IMG/VR virus record: IMGVR_UViG_3300028920_000059
Location: 21,789 to 85,788 of that record
DNA: 64,000 nucleotides
Strand: one strand, 5' to 3'
From: a virus
Part shown: positions 7,656 through 14,427 of the stretch, piece after piece
Numbering within the stretch: position 1 is the first letter of the stretch
How the letters are laid out: every line of letters begins with the position of its first letter
The notes under the pieces: generated by a model
The model's input: the letters and a program-made list of their open reading frames with translations, nothing else
Told to the model about the DNA's origin: nothing
Databases searched by the model: none
Program-made: the position numbers and the translations under genes

Positions 7656-8390
7656 TTAGGCAGCCGCCAGCAGGTGGCGGAAGTCGTCCATTGCGCGGAT
7701 CTGTTCGTGCGCGGGGGACTTCTGGAGTACGTGAGTGAAGGCATTGTACATGCCCCATCCGTTGCCGTGGTGCTCCCTGAACTCCGGGAAGGGTGACTCC
7801 CGGTACTCCTTGTCAACCTTGCCGACGCGGCTCCAGGGGAGCAGCCCCTTCCGGCCCGTCTCCATCAGGATGTGCTCGGCGGCCAGGTCTGACAGCGGCA
7901 GCTCCTTCATGGAGTTGATGATGCTCGTCACGCTGTCGGTTTTCTCCAGGTACGCTTCGATTCCTTCGCTGATGCTTTCGCGAAGATTGAAGTTGCACGT
8001 GTGGAGATGGCGCAGGGTCACGTCGCCACTCACCATGCCGTTGGAGCAGATAAATATCTTGGCCCCGACGGCGATCTTGAGCGCGAAGTTGCGCATGTTG
8101 CCGTGGTGGACGCCCAGGCTGAAGGTCGTGCCTTCGGGTGCCTCGCGGTTCGGAATCCTCAAGCTGAGGGATCCGGACAACACGTCCTGGGTCTTGCCGG
8201 CGACGTGCCACGTCTCGTCGGTGATCGTGACGTCACGTGTTTCCAGCTCGTTGACGATGGCCTCGGCCAGGTCGCTGTGCGGGATGCCCCGCCAGACGCG
8301 ACCGGCGTTGGGCGGCCGGATCAGAGGGATGCTCCGTAGGGCTTCCCTTTCAATCTGGCCGGTGTTCTTCTGTTCTCTGAGGGTGATCAT
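7656..8390 (-). CDS. DUF932-like phage/plasmid protein
   Basis: The 244-residue protein resembles the DUF932 family carried by many phages and plasmids. Recognisable pieces are SIPLIRPPNAG near the start, TWHVAGKTQDVLSGSLSLRI, the segment FSLGVHHGNMRNFALKIAVG and FICSNGMVSG. The biochemical role of the family is not established to my knowledge. The ATG at 8390 follows AAGGAGAGAC, the leader used by several neighbouring genes. It is the longest gene in this cluster of small accessory genes, all of which read leftward. Confidence 0.7.
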   Translation of the reverse strand: MITLREQKNTGQIEREALRSIPLIRPPNAGRVWRGIPHSDLAEAIVNELETRDVTITDETWHVAGKTQDVLSGSLSLRIPNREAPEGTTFSLGVHHGNMRNFALKIAVGAKIFICSNGMVSGDVTLRHLHTCNFNLRESISEGIEAYLEKTDSVTSIINSMKELPLSDLAAEHILMETGRKGLLPWSRVGKVDKEYRESPFPEFREHHGNGWGMYNAFTHVLQKSPAHEQIRAMDDFRHLLAAA

Positions 8391-8420
8391 GATAGTCTCT
8401 CCTTGGTGGTAGGTGGTGGG

Positions 8421-8448
8421 CCGAGCCTGTGACCCTGGCTCGGCAGAA
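8421..8448 (-). repeat. intergenic hairpin module, copy 1
   Basis: GCCGAGCC and GGCTCGGC flank a nine-base loop between two small genes, with GGTGGTAGGTGGT (the seven-base leader repeat) on the side of the next gene. It is the most divergent member of the module family described at 8661-8726. Confidence 0.6.
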
Positions 8449-8451
8449 GGG

Positions 8452-8637
8452 TCAGGCGGTTCCGGGATCGACCTCCCGGCCCAGGAGTTTGGCCAGCGCG
8501 GGGGCCATTTCCTCGCGGTCTGCCTGCGAGAGTTCTTTCACCTCCTCGCTGAATTCCTTGAGGCCCTGGCCGGGCTTATTCCCGAAGTATTTCTTGCAGG
8601 CCAGCGCAAAGGGCAGGGGTTTCTCGATCTGTGACAT
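8452..8637 (-). CDS. small acidic/basic helical protein
   Basis: The 61-residue protein begins MSQIEKPLPFALACKKYFG and continues with helical, Glu/Lys-rich sequence. No family is recognised. The ATG at 8637 follows AAGGAGCAACC; upstream sequence is the hairpin module and not coding. It is one of a series of small genes each preceded by that module. Confidence 0.6.
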   Translation of the reverse strand: MSQIEKPLPFALACKKYFGNKPGQGLKEFSEEVKELSQADREEMAPALAKLLGREVDPGTA

Positions 8638-8660
8638 TGGTTGCTCCTTTCTGAGCGGGT

Positions 8661-8726
8661 GGTAGGTGTCTCTCACTGCCTCAGCCCGGTCATCCCATGA
8701 CGGGAAGCCGGGCTGTGAGGCTATGT
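8661..8726 (-). repeat. intergenic hairpin module, copy 2
   Basis: On the minus strand the unit reads CATAGCCTCACAGCCCGG, a loop, CCGGGCTGAGGCAGTGAGAG, then one CCTACCA leader unit and a ribosome site. Inner arms are GCCCGG/CCGGGC, outer arms CTCAC/GTGAG. It sits between the genes at 8735-8920 and 8452-8637. Confidence 0.8.
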
Positions 8727-8734
8727 GGAAGGGG

Positions 8735-8920
8735 TCAACAATCGGCCTGCCGGGCTTCCTTGCAGGCCACATTCTTGCAGGCGACGACGACCCGGCCCGG
8801 AAGGGCGCGGACGATGTCGCGCACCTCAGCCTGCTCGTCGGGGGTCAGGGTGTCGCCCAACTTCTCGCAGACCAGCAAAGTTATCAGGCGGTCGGCCTTG
8901 GCGTTGTCGTATCGGATCAT
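8735..8920 (-). CDS. small protein with C-terminal Cys residues
   Basis: The 61-residue protein begins MIRYDNAKADRLITLLVCEK and ends with a Cys-containing tail (CKNVACKEARQADC). The Cys spacing does not match a standard zinc ribbon. The ATG at 8920 follows AGGAGAAAGG. It is one of the hairpin-module genes. No function can be assigned. Confidence 0.6.
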   Translation of the reverse strand: MIRYDNAKADRLITLLVCEKLGDTLTPDEQAEVRDIVRALPGRVVVACKNVACKEARQADC

Positions 8921-8937
8921 GGGATGTCCTTTCTCCT

Positions 8938-9010
8938 GGTGGTAGGTGGTAGGCGTCTCTCACTGCCTCAGCCCCGCAGCCTGTCAAGGCCCGGGGCTGT
9001 GAGGCTATGG
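8938..9010 (-). repeat. intergenic hairpin module, copy 3
   Basis: Same arrangement as copy 2: CATAGCCTCACAGCCCCGG, loop, GCGGGGCTGAGGCAGTGAGAG, then two CCTACCA units and the AGGAGA ribosome site of the gene ending at 8735. The loop sequence differs from the other copies while the arms are kept, as expected for a structured RNA. Confidence 0.82.
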
Positions 9011-9017
9011 GGCTGGG

Positions 9018-9263
9018 TTAGCGAGCAGGCCTAGCATCCGACAAGCGTAGTTCACGGTTGCAAATGTCGCAGGTGTACGGGTTGCCCTCGTCTATCACTA
9101 TCTGGTAGACCTCCTCTGCCTCGCGTACTTCGCCCTCCTCGGTCCACGCGAACACGTCCTGACCCAATAAGCCTAATTCCTTGTGAACCTCCTCGTCGCT
9201 CATGCCTTGATGGCACGACCGGCAGATATCGTAGTAGGTCCCATCTTCGTCCTGGTAGCGCAT
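9018..9263 (-). CDS. small zinc-finger-like protein (copy 1 of a duplicated gene)
   Basis: The 81-residue protein has two Cys pairs, CRSCHQG near residue 14 and CDICNRE near 66, spaced like a small treble-clef or ribbon that binds zinc. The middle is strongly acidic. The ATG at 9263 follows GGAGAGACTACC. An almost identical copy lies inverted at 63831-64000, where the first 170 bases differ at one position. The function is not known; a small DNA- or protein-binding factor is plausible. Confidence 0.72.
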   Translation of the reverse strand: MRYQDEDGTYYDICRSCHQGMSDEEVHKELGLLGQDVFAWTEEGEVREAEEVYQIVIDEGNPYTCDICNRELRLSDARPAR

Positions 9264-9274
9264 GGTAGTCTCTC

Positions 9275-9349
9275 CTGGTGGTAGGTGGTAGGCGTCTCTC
9301 ACTGCCTCAGCCCCGCACCGCTGGGAGCGGCCGGGGCTGTGAGGCTATG
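9275..9349 (-). repeat. intergenic hairpin module, copy 4
   Basis: This copy precedes the duplicated zinc-finger gene. It matches the unit before the second gene copy at 63742-63822 almost base for base: hairpin arms CTCACAGCCCCGG and CGGGGCTGAGGCAGTGAG, then two CCTACCA units. The duplication therefore includes the module as well as the gene. Confidence 0.85.
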
Positions 9350-9357
9350 TGGGGGGG

Positions 9358-9567
9358 TCAGGCGATGATGGACGCGACCGTCTCTCCGTCGATGGTCCCG
9401 GCAAGGATTCCAGCGCGGTGCTCCTCCTCGCTGCAGCACTGCCGGAGCAGCTCGTAAGCGGCATCGCGGATGGCGCCCTCGCGGTCAGCGGTCTCATACT
9501 CGCCGCTCTCGTCGATCGTGGACTGGCCGTCGGCGCTAATCCACTGGATGATATGGGTGTAGCTCAT
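9358..9567 (-). CDS. small acidic protein
   Basis: The 69-residue protein begins MSYTHIIQWISADGQSTID and is acidic with a helical middle. A similar size and acidity is common among early phage proteins that may inhibit host functions, but no family is recognised. The start at 9567 follows AAGGAGAATACC. It belongs to the hairpin-module cluster, although the gap to the next gene at 9590 is short and holds no hairpin. Confidence 0.6.
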   Translation of the reverse strand: MSYTHIIQWISADGQSTIDESGEYETADREGAIRDAAYELLRQCCSEEEHRAGILAGTIDGETVASIIA

Positions 9568-9589
9568 GGTATTCTCCTTGTGGTAGGTG

Positions 9590-10486
9590 TTAGATGAGGG
9601 TGGCGTTGGTGGGGCGGGAACCAATGGCGAAGCCCCGCTCCTTGGGCTTGAGGGTGACGCGGGCCTTGAGGGTACGTCCCTTGATGGTGTCAAGAGTCTC
9701 ATGGTCGCACAGGGAGTCGGGTAGGGTCATCCAGACCTTGTACCCGTCGCACTTGATCAAGGTCTTGTAAACGTCGCCGTAGAAGCTCTCCTTGAGCTTC
9801 ACGGACAGGACCTCACCCTCAAGGTCCACGCGCCCGGCCGGGGCGTCAACGGCGGCGGCCTGTTCGGCCTCCCGCTTGGCGGCCCACTCGGCCCGGAGGG
9901 CGTCGGCGTTCTGGACCGTGTCCCACAGGCGCTGGGCGAAGGTGACCTGCTTCTCGGACAGGCTGCCGTACTTGACCAACTTCCAGTAGATGTCTATGAG
10001 GGTGACGGCCTTGTCCCACAGGCGGTCCTGCGGCTGGTCACCCCACCCGTTCGCCTTGATGTCCTGCGCCCACTCGGCAACGCCGGCTAGGCCGTAGTCC
10101 TCGTCCAACAGGACCTTGGCTTTGGCGAGGCCCCGCATGCGCTCCCGGGCCTTCCCCGCCCGCTTCTGGAACCGGCGGAAGGAGGCGTCGTCCCAGCACT
10201 CAATTCTGCAGGCGCAGGTGGCGCCGAATTGGACCAGCTCGTTGGTGGGGAGGTGGATGAAGGTGGCGCCTTCGTTGTGGTGGGCACCACAGGCGTAGCA
10301 CCGGCCCTTGGTGGCCTTTTTGGCGAACCCCCGGCCGGTGGCGTTGATGTGTTGGTTGACTAACTCACGGTGCTCTCGGTTGATCTCCATGGCACCCATA
10401 TCAAATCCCCTGGGGGCAGTGTAGTACGCCAGGCAGCGGTAGTCGCTGGGGACGAGGTGAGTCTTGAGGTGGATGTTGATGGGCAT
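9590..10486 (-). CDS. hypothetical protein with zinc-ribbon N-terminal region
   Basis: The 298-residue protein has a Cys/His cluster (CYACGAHHNEG, then CACRIECW) at about residues 62-98, a helical middle rich in Arg, Lys and Ala, and a C-terminal beta-rich part (VDLEGEVLSVKLKESFYGDVYKTLI) that could be an OB-like fold. Its domain order suggests nucleic-acid binding but I do not recognise the family. The start at 10486 follows GGAGTCCTAC, the leader shared with 10734, 27372 and 30010. It is the second gene from the promoter at 10761-10788. Confidence 0.65.
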   Translation of the reverse strand: MPINIHLKTHLVPSDYRCLAYYTAPRGFDMGAMEINREHRELVNQHINATGRGFAKKATKGRCYACGAHHNEGATFIHLPTNELVQFGATCACRIECWDDASFRRFQKRAGKARERMRGLAKAKVLLDEDYGLAGVAEWAQDIKANGWGDQPQDRLWDKAVTLIDIYWKLVKYGSLSEKQVTFAQRLWDTVQNADALRAEWAAKREAEQAAAVDAPAGRVDLEGEVLSVKLKESFYGDVYKTLIKCDGYKVWMTLPDSLCDHETLDTIKGRTLKARVTLKPKERGFAIGSRPTNATLI

Positions 10487-10512
10487 CGTAGGACTCCTTT
10501 TGGGTGTGGGGT

Positions 10513-10734
10513 TCAGAAGTTCGTGTAGGCTTCGAGGAAGGCGTTGATCGTCTGCCGACGCTTCGCCAACTTGCGACGGGCGTTGATGAATTCGCACTCA
10601 TCGATTTCTTCGTCCAGCTCTACAACGATATCGCAGAGAGCATCAACGAAGATATTGGCGATGCGGGGATCCAGCTGGTCGTCATTGACTAGCAGCTTGA
10701 TGAAGCGTCCGAAAGAGGCGGGAGGGTTGGTCAT
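10513..10734 (-). CDS. small acidic protein, first gene of an early operon
   Basis: The 73-residue protein is acidic in the middle (VVELDEEIDECEF) and basic after it (ARRKLAKRRQT). No family is recognised. It starts 26 bases after a promoter with TTTACA and TATAGT boxes, and its ATG follows GGAGTCCTACC. It is the promoter-proximal gene of the leftward cluster that continues to the flap endonuclease. Confidence 0.62.
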   Translation of the reverse strand: MTNPPASFGRFIKLLVNDDQLDPRIANIFVDALCDIVVELDEEIDECEFINARRKLAKRRQTINAFLEAYTNF

Positions 10735-10760
10735 GGTAGGACTCCTGTTGTGTTGGCTCC

Positions 10761-10788
10761 ACTATAACGACTTATAGTTTCGTGTAAA
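10761..10788 (-). promoter_or_regulatory. leftward sigma70-like promoter with palindromic operator
   Basis: On the minus strand TTTACA (10788-10783) and TATAGT (10766-10761) are separated by 16 bases. The palindrome CTATAACGACTTATAG at 10762-10777 covers the -10 box and half of the spacer, so a bound protein would block the polymerase. The same palindrome type, CTATAA-N4-TTATAG, occurs at the other early promoter near 30,087. Transcription would enter the gene at 10734. Confidence 0.65.
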
Positions 10789-10830
10789 GAATATAATTCT
10801 CTTACGTTGTAAGTGCTTTTGCCACAATTA

Positions 10831-10860
10831 TATAAAAGAGGGCGAGAATTTCCCGACCTC
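10831..10860 (-). terminator. rho-independent terminator after the RecA-like gene
   Basis: The minus strand has GAGGTCGGG, a five-base loop, CTCGCCCTC (one mismatch), then TTTTATATAA. It lies 36 bases past the stop of the RecA-like gene and before the promoter at 10788, so it separates two leftward operons. Confidence 0.6.
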
Positions 10861-10895
10861 TAAATCCTGAGTACTAAGTTACTTATGCGCAGCAG

Positions 10896-12005
10896 CTAGT
10901 AGCGGCTCTTGCGCTCGGGCTGAGAGGCCTCCTCGATCTCTCGCCAGCACTTCCCGACGATGGATCGTAGCTCCTTCTCCCAGCTCTTGGCCTCGATGGC
11001 CTTGATCAACTTTTCGCGGGTCGCCTTGAAGTCAAACTCTCCGGCTTCAATCGTCTGCTTCTTTTTCTCCCACCAGCCCTCTTCCACCAGATAGTCAACG
11101 CAGGTACCGATGTCATCGATTCCGAACGCTGGATAAATGTCGATCTCCACCTCACGGAGCTTACCGGTGATGCGATTCTTCTTGATTTTGGCACCGACGT
11201 GAACGCCAACCTCACGCGTGCGGTTCTTCACCGTCTTGGTAATGTGGCCAGTGATTTTAGTCCATATCTCGGCGGTTGCATAGAAGCGAAGCGCATGGCC
11301 ACCGGCGCGAGTCTTGCGCTCTCGTCCCATTCCCAAGTTGTCGCGGGTCTGCGACAGTACAATCAAGATGCTTCCAGTATCTCTGATCCCGTTGAGGACT
11401 CGGCGCATGCCTTCGCTATTGCGTTTGGCCTTGCCGTCGCCGTAGCTTCCGGCGTCATCGCCTTTCTTCCCTTCGCCACGACTGACCCGCTTGTGTGCGT
11501 CAAACTTATCTCCCTCATAATCGCTGGAGAGTCCGTCCATCGAGTCGAGGACGTAAATAAATGGCCGACCTTCTTTGATCGCGTCGTCCAGGTGGAAGTA
11601 GAACTCCTCAACGGTAAAGCTGAAGGCGGGGTTGCCATCGTCGTCCTGCCCGGGGAATTCAAGGCGCTTGGCTACGGCTTTCCCGAACAGACGCTCAACG
11701 TCCATCAGGCAGCCGTCCTCAACATTATCGTAGATGAGCCGATAGTCCTTGAAGCGTCGGGAGATCATCGCCTCCGCGAAGCAGGTCATGCTGAGGAATG
11801 TTTTACCGGCCGCAGAGTCACCCACGAGAAAATAGTATTTGCCTTTGAGCAGACCACCGTGCGGATTATCGCTCAACGCAAGATTGAGCAGCGTGGATCC
11901 AGACGATAGAAGGTCCTTACGTGAGATCTTCTCTGGCTTGGCTGGCTTTTCTTCGGCCGCTTCGATGACTTCTTCGGCAGCCTTTTTGGTTTTCTTACCA
12001 GCCAT
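10896..12005 (-). CDS. RecA/UvsX-like recombinase
   Basis: The 369-residue protein has Walker A VGDSAAGKTF near residue 62, Walker B-like FIYVLDSMDGL near 145, and LIVLSQTRDN (the RecA L2-proximal Gln motif) near 215. The fold order and size match phage RecA-like recombinases that form filaments on single-stranded DNA. The start at 12005 overlaps the upstream gene; 17 residues further upstream are possible but lack a ribosome site. The N-terminal 30 residues are charged and low in complexity. It probably acts with the SSB-like protein at 12443 and the SbcCD-like set. Confidence 0.8.
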   Translation of the reverse strand: MAGKKTKKAAEEVIEAAEEKPAKPEKISRKDLLSSGSTLLNLALSDNPHGGLLKGKYYFLVGDSAAGKTFLSMTCFAEAMISRRFKDYRLIYDNVEDGCLMDVERLFGKAVAKRLEFPGQDDDGNPAFSFTVEEFYFHLDDAIKEGRPFIYVLDSMDGLSSDYEGDKFDAHKRVSRGEGKKGDDAGSYGDGKAKRNSEGMRRVLNGIRDTGSILIVLSQTRDNLGMGRERKTRAGGHALRFYATAEIWTKITGHITKTVKNRTREVGVHVGAKIKKNRITGKLREVEIDIYPAFGIDDIGTCVDYLVEEGWWEKKKQTIEAGEFDFKATREKLIKAIEAKSWEKELRSIVGKCWREIEEASQPERKSRY

Positions 12006-12252
12006 TATTCGGTTCCTGTTTGTTGAGATCCAGCGTTGGAGCGAGGATTTGGTCAACAGCCGCTAGTAGGTGCATCACCGCTCCGCGGCAGAACAGCGGA
12101 TGCCCTCGCAGTCCATATTCAATTCGGGCTTGCTGTTGGGGATTATTAGCCCGGAAGGCAGCGCACCAAACCAAGGCCATATCAGCTCGGGCCCCTGCTC
12201 GGCGCTCCAACTCCTGTAGCAGCTCTTTGCTTGGGATCGTAGTGAGGTCCAT
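11995..12252 (-). CDS. hypothetical protein
   Basis: The 85-residue protein starts with an amphipathic helix (SKELLQELERRAGARADMALVW) and has no recognisable motif. The ATG at 12252 follows CAGGAGCTAACG. It overlaps the RecA-like gene by 11 bases, so it is translated with it. A 190-base stretch upstream, to 12443, shows no open frame with a ribosome site. Confidence 0.55.
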   Translation of the reverse strand: MDLTTIPSKELLQELERRAGARADMALVWCAAFRANNPQQQARIEYGLRGHPLFCRGAVMHLLAAVDQILAPTLDLNKQEPNNGW

Positions 12253-12442
12253 CGTTAGCTCCTGAAATAGTGCTGGATTCTGGCTTATTTCTGTTGCCGG
12301 TGGCCGACGCTCCGACGGGCGATTTACCGGTGCAGCCGTCGCTGCTGGGGATGCTATCTGTCCGCTTCTCCGATCACCGGGCGCCGGTTCCTTGCTATCC
12401 CGGGTCTTTCAGTGCGTTTCTGTTCCCTATCCCCTGAGGTTC

Positions 12443-13771
12443 TTATCCAGACGCCTCCTCGCACTCATCCCAGTACGGGCAGTCGTCGCACTCGTCGTGC
12501 TCGTCGAGGTCCTTTCCGAACGTACCGTTGGCAGGGCACTTGGGCGTCTTGGGCTTGCTACCCTTCTTGGTGCTGCCCTTCTTGGTGCTACCCTTCTTGG
12601 TGCTACCCTTCTTGGTGCTGCCCTTCTTGGTGCTGCCCTTCTTGGTGCTGCCCTTTTTCTTCTTGGGCGGCTCGGGCTCCTGTTCATCGTCATCTTCGTC
12701 ATCAGGGTCGGGGATTTGCTTTTTGCCCGTGCCGTTGCAGGGCTTGCACTTCTTGCCCTTGCTGCTTTTGCCCGTTCCCCCGCAGGCGATGCAGACGTTA
12801 GGATCGGGCTTCTCGTCGTCCTCGTCATCATCGTCATCATCGTCGTCCTCGTCATCATCGTCATCATCGTCGTCCTCGTCATCATCGTCGTCCTCGTCGT
12901 CCTCGTCGTCCTCGTCATCATCGTCGTCCTCGTCGTCCTCGTCATCATCGTCATCATCGTCGTTGTCGTCGTTGTCGTCGTTGTCGTCGTCCTCCGGCTC
13001 GGGATCCTTCTTCTCCTCTTCCTCTTCCTCGTCGTCGTCCTCGGGATCCTTCTCGTCCTCTTGCAGGAACATGACGTTGAGCTTGTTGTAGTCCATAACC
13101 TGCAGCGACTCCTCCAAGCAGACAACCTTTTCCAAGATATCGTCCTCGTCCAGCTCGTCACGCTTCTTGAAGTCGATCTTGGTGGCCTTGAGGAACTTTC
13201 TACCGTTGAAGGATTCCTCGCTGAAGCGCACGCGAAGGGTTCGGCCCTCCTTATTGACATCGAAGAAGGCCAGGTGCTCCTCGTTATCGGGATCCTTCAG
13301 CTCATCCTCCAGAGTCGCAGCGAACTTACCGCGGCTCATCACGAAGAGACAGATGCGCTCATCGTTCTCGGGATCCAGTACGTTATAGGCAACGTACCGC
13401 TGGGCGCGTAGCTCTCGGGTAAGCTCCTCATTCTTGTCCGCATCTTCCTTGAAGAGGCGATTGCGCTCCTCGCAGATCGGGCACTTCTTGCCGATGCTCT
13501 GCGGACAGACGACGCTATCGGAGTTGGCACCGATACCGTGGTGGACGGCGAACGGGAACTTGTACCAGAGGACTCCCTTCTCGATGTCGTCGGGGTGCGT
13601 CTTGGACTTCACCTCATACGGCACGATATTGATAGAGAATCGACCGGCCTTTTCCGGTACCCACTGGCCAACCTCCTCGGGGAGATCAAACCAGCTACTA
13701 CCTCCTCCCGATCCTCGGGCGGCGTTATCCCGGACTTTTTCCCGGGAGGCTCGTTTACGCTTGCGACTCAT
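12443..13771 (-). CDS. single-stranded-DNA-binding protein, gp32-like, with acidic repeat, zinc fingers and KKGST repeats
   Basis: The 442-residue protein begins like T4 gp32: a basic N-terminus, then an OB-fold region with CPQSIGKKCPICEERNR (zinc-binding Cys set) near 90-105 and strands up to about 240. A run of some 80 residues that are nearly all Asp or Glu follows. After it comes a DnaJ-type finger (CIACGGTGKSSKG, then CKPCNGTGKK), seven KKGST repeats, and a last Cys cluster ending CDDCPYWDEC. Acidic tails are normal for SSBs, where they recruit partners, but the length and the added fingers and basic repeats are not. Both repeats are direct repeats in the DNA and may vary in length. Confidence 0.75.
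   Translation of the reverse strand: MSRKRKRASREKVRDNAARGSGGGSSWFDLPEEVGQWVPEKAGRFSINIVPYEVKSKTHPDDIEKGVLWYKFPFAVHHGIGANSDSVVCPQSIGKKCPICEERNRLFKEDADKNEELTRELRAQRYVAYNVLDPENDERICLFVMSRGKFAATLEDELKDPDNEEHLAFFDVNKEGRTLRVRFSEESFNGRKFLKATKIDFKKRDELDEDDILEKVVCLEESLQVMDYNKLNVMFLQEDEKDPEDDDEEEEEEKKDPEPEDDDNDDNDDNDDDDDDDEDDEDDDDDEDDEDDEDDDDDEDDDDDDDDEDDDDDDDDEDDEKPDPNVCIACGGTGKSSKGKKCKPCNGTGKKQIPDPDDEDDDEQEPEPPKKKKGSTKKGSTKKGSTKKGSTKKGSTKKGSTKKGSKPKTPKCPANGTFGKDLDEHDECDDCPYWDECEEASG
12602..12662. repeat. 15-base direct repeats encoding KKGST
   Basis: Seven 15-base units (plus-strand form CCCTTCTTGGTGCTG or CTA variants) begin at about 12565 and encode the KKGST repeat of the SSB-like protein. Units differ by one silent base, so the array is recent. 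Confidence 0.75.
12815..12985. repeat. trinucleotide tract encoding poly-Asp/Glu
   Basis: The plus strand is a mix of TCG, TCA and TCC triplets (Asp and Glu codons on the minus strand) for about 170 bases. Larger blocks such as TCATCATCGTCGTCC recur, which shows growth by slippage or unequal exchange. Confidence 0.8.
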
Positions 13772-13904
13772 CGTTGTCGCTCCTTTTCATGTTTTTGAGG
13801 GTTCGCATAATCCCGCGGGTGACAAACCTTGCTGTCACATAAAGCCACAGGGTTCCAACGATCCCCCCGGTGATGATTAGAATAACCAGGACGATAGGAT
13901 TCAC
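13755..13904 (-). CDS. 49-residue single-span membrane protein
   Basis: A GTG codon at 13904 follows GAGGAGAACGGAA and opens a 49-codon frame: an N-terminal hydrophobic segment (VLVILIITGGIVGTLWLYV) followed by a basic tail. It overlaps the upstream gene by four bases (GTGA) and the SSB-like gene downstream by 17. The ribosome site, the overlap and the membrane segment support a real gene. Its role is unknown; anchoring or a host-membrane effect is possible. Confidence 0.62.
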   Translation of the reverse strand: MNPIVLVILIITGGIVGTLWLYVTARFVTRGIMRTLKNMKRSDNDESQA

Positions 13905-14410
13905 TTCCGTTCTCCTCGGCGTCTGGTTCGTTTTCTCTGAGATTGGTTGACGGACTTCTCAACGGCCTGCTGGTGTTTCTTCCACTCTCCTACCAGATCG
14001 CGTGGAACGGACGGGCCTGCAAAGTACTGCTGGCCATGAAGCGTGATCAGCATTTCGATCATGCGCTTACGCTGTTCCATTGCGTTAACCGCGGCGTCTA
14101 GTAGCTTGGCGTTGGATCGGGCGTTGTAAAAATTGTCAAACGCCTCCTGGTACTTTTCGGTATCTTTGATTGCCGCCGTTACGGATCCTTCGGTTACTTT
14201 GGTGACTCCGAAGTCCGCTGGGCTACGTCGGCATTCATTCTCCAACTTGGCAACAGTGATGTCAAGCTTTAGCTTGGCTCTATCAACCTCGGCGTGTGCT
14301 TCAATCGCCCGCTCGGACCATTTGAAGTATAGCTCGGCCTGACGGACGCATTCAACATCCAGTTGACCGGGGTCAATAGTCTTGTCTTGCTGAAATTCGT
14401 TTTTGTCCAT
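13901..14410 (-). CDS. helical phage protein near the SSB and clamp loader
   Basis: The 169-residue protein is mostly helical with heptad-like stretches (RQAELYFKWSERAIEAHAEVDRAK is typical in character) and a strongly basic C-terminus (QRKRTRRRGERK). I recognise the look of a conserved phage protein that sits next to replication genes, but cannot name a function; a recombination mediator or a clamp accessory are possible. Two start codons (GTG 14413, ATG 14410) are adjacent, and no ribosome site is clear. A GCGATAATA sequence lies six bases upstream. Confidence 0.6.
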   Translation of the reverse strand: MDKNEFQQDKTIDPGQLDVECVRQAELYFKWSERAIEAHAEVDRAKLKLDITVAKLENECRRSPADFGVTKVTEGSVTAAIKDTEKYQEAFDNFYNARSNAKLLDAAVNAMEQRKRMIEMLITLHGQQYFAGPSVPRDLVGEWKKHQQAVEKSVNQSQRKRTRRRGERK

Positions 14411-14427
14411 CACTATATTATCGCAGT

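Noticed and set aside
12253-12442. Possible small gene between the SSB-like and RecA-operon genes
   Set aside because: Neither strand has an open frame with a start and ribosome site; one short minus-strand frame stops after seven codons.
12392-13411. Plus-strand frame of 339 codons rich in Val, Ile and Leu
   Set aside because: It is the reverse reading of the Asp/Glu tract and KKGST repeats of the SSB-like gene. It has no ribosome site and its hydrophobic runs are a by-product of the triplet repeats.
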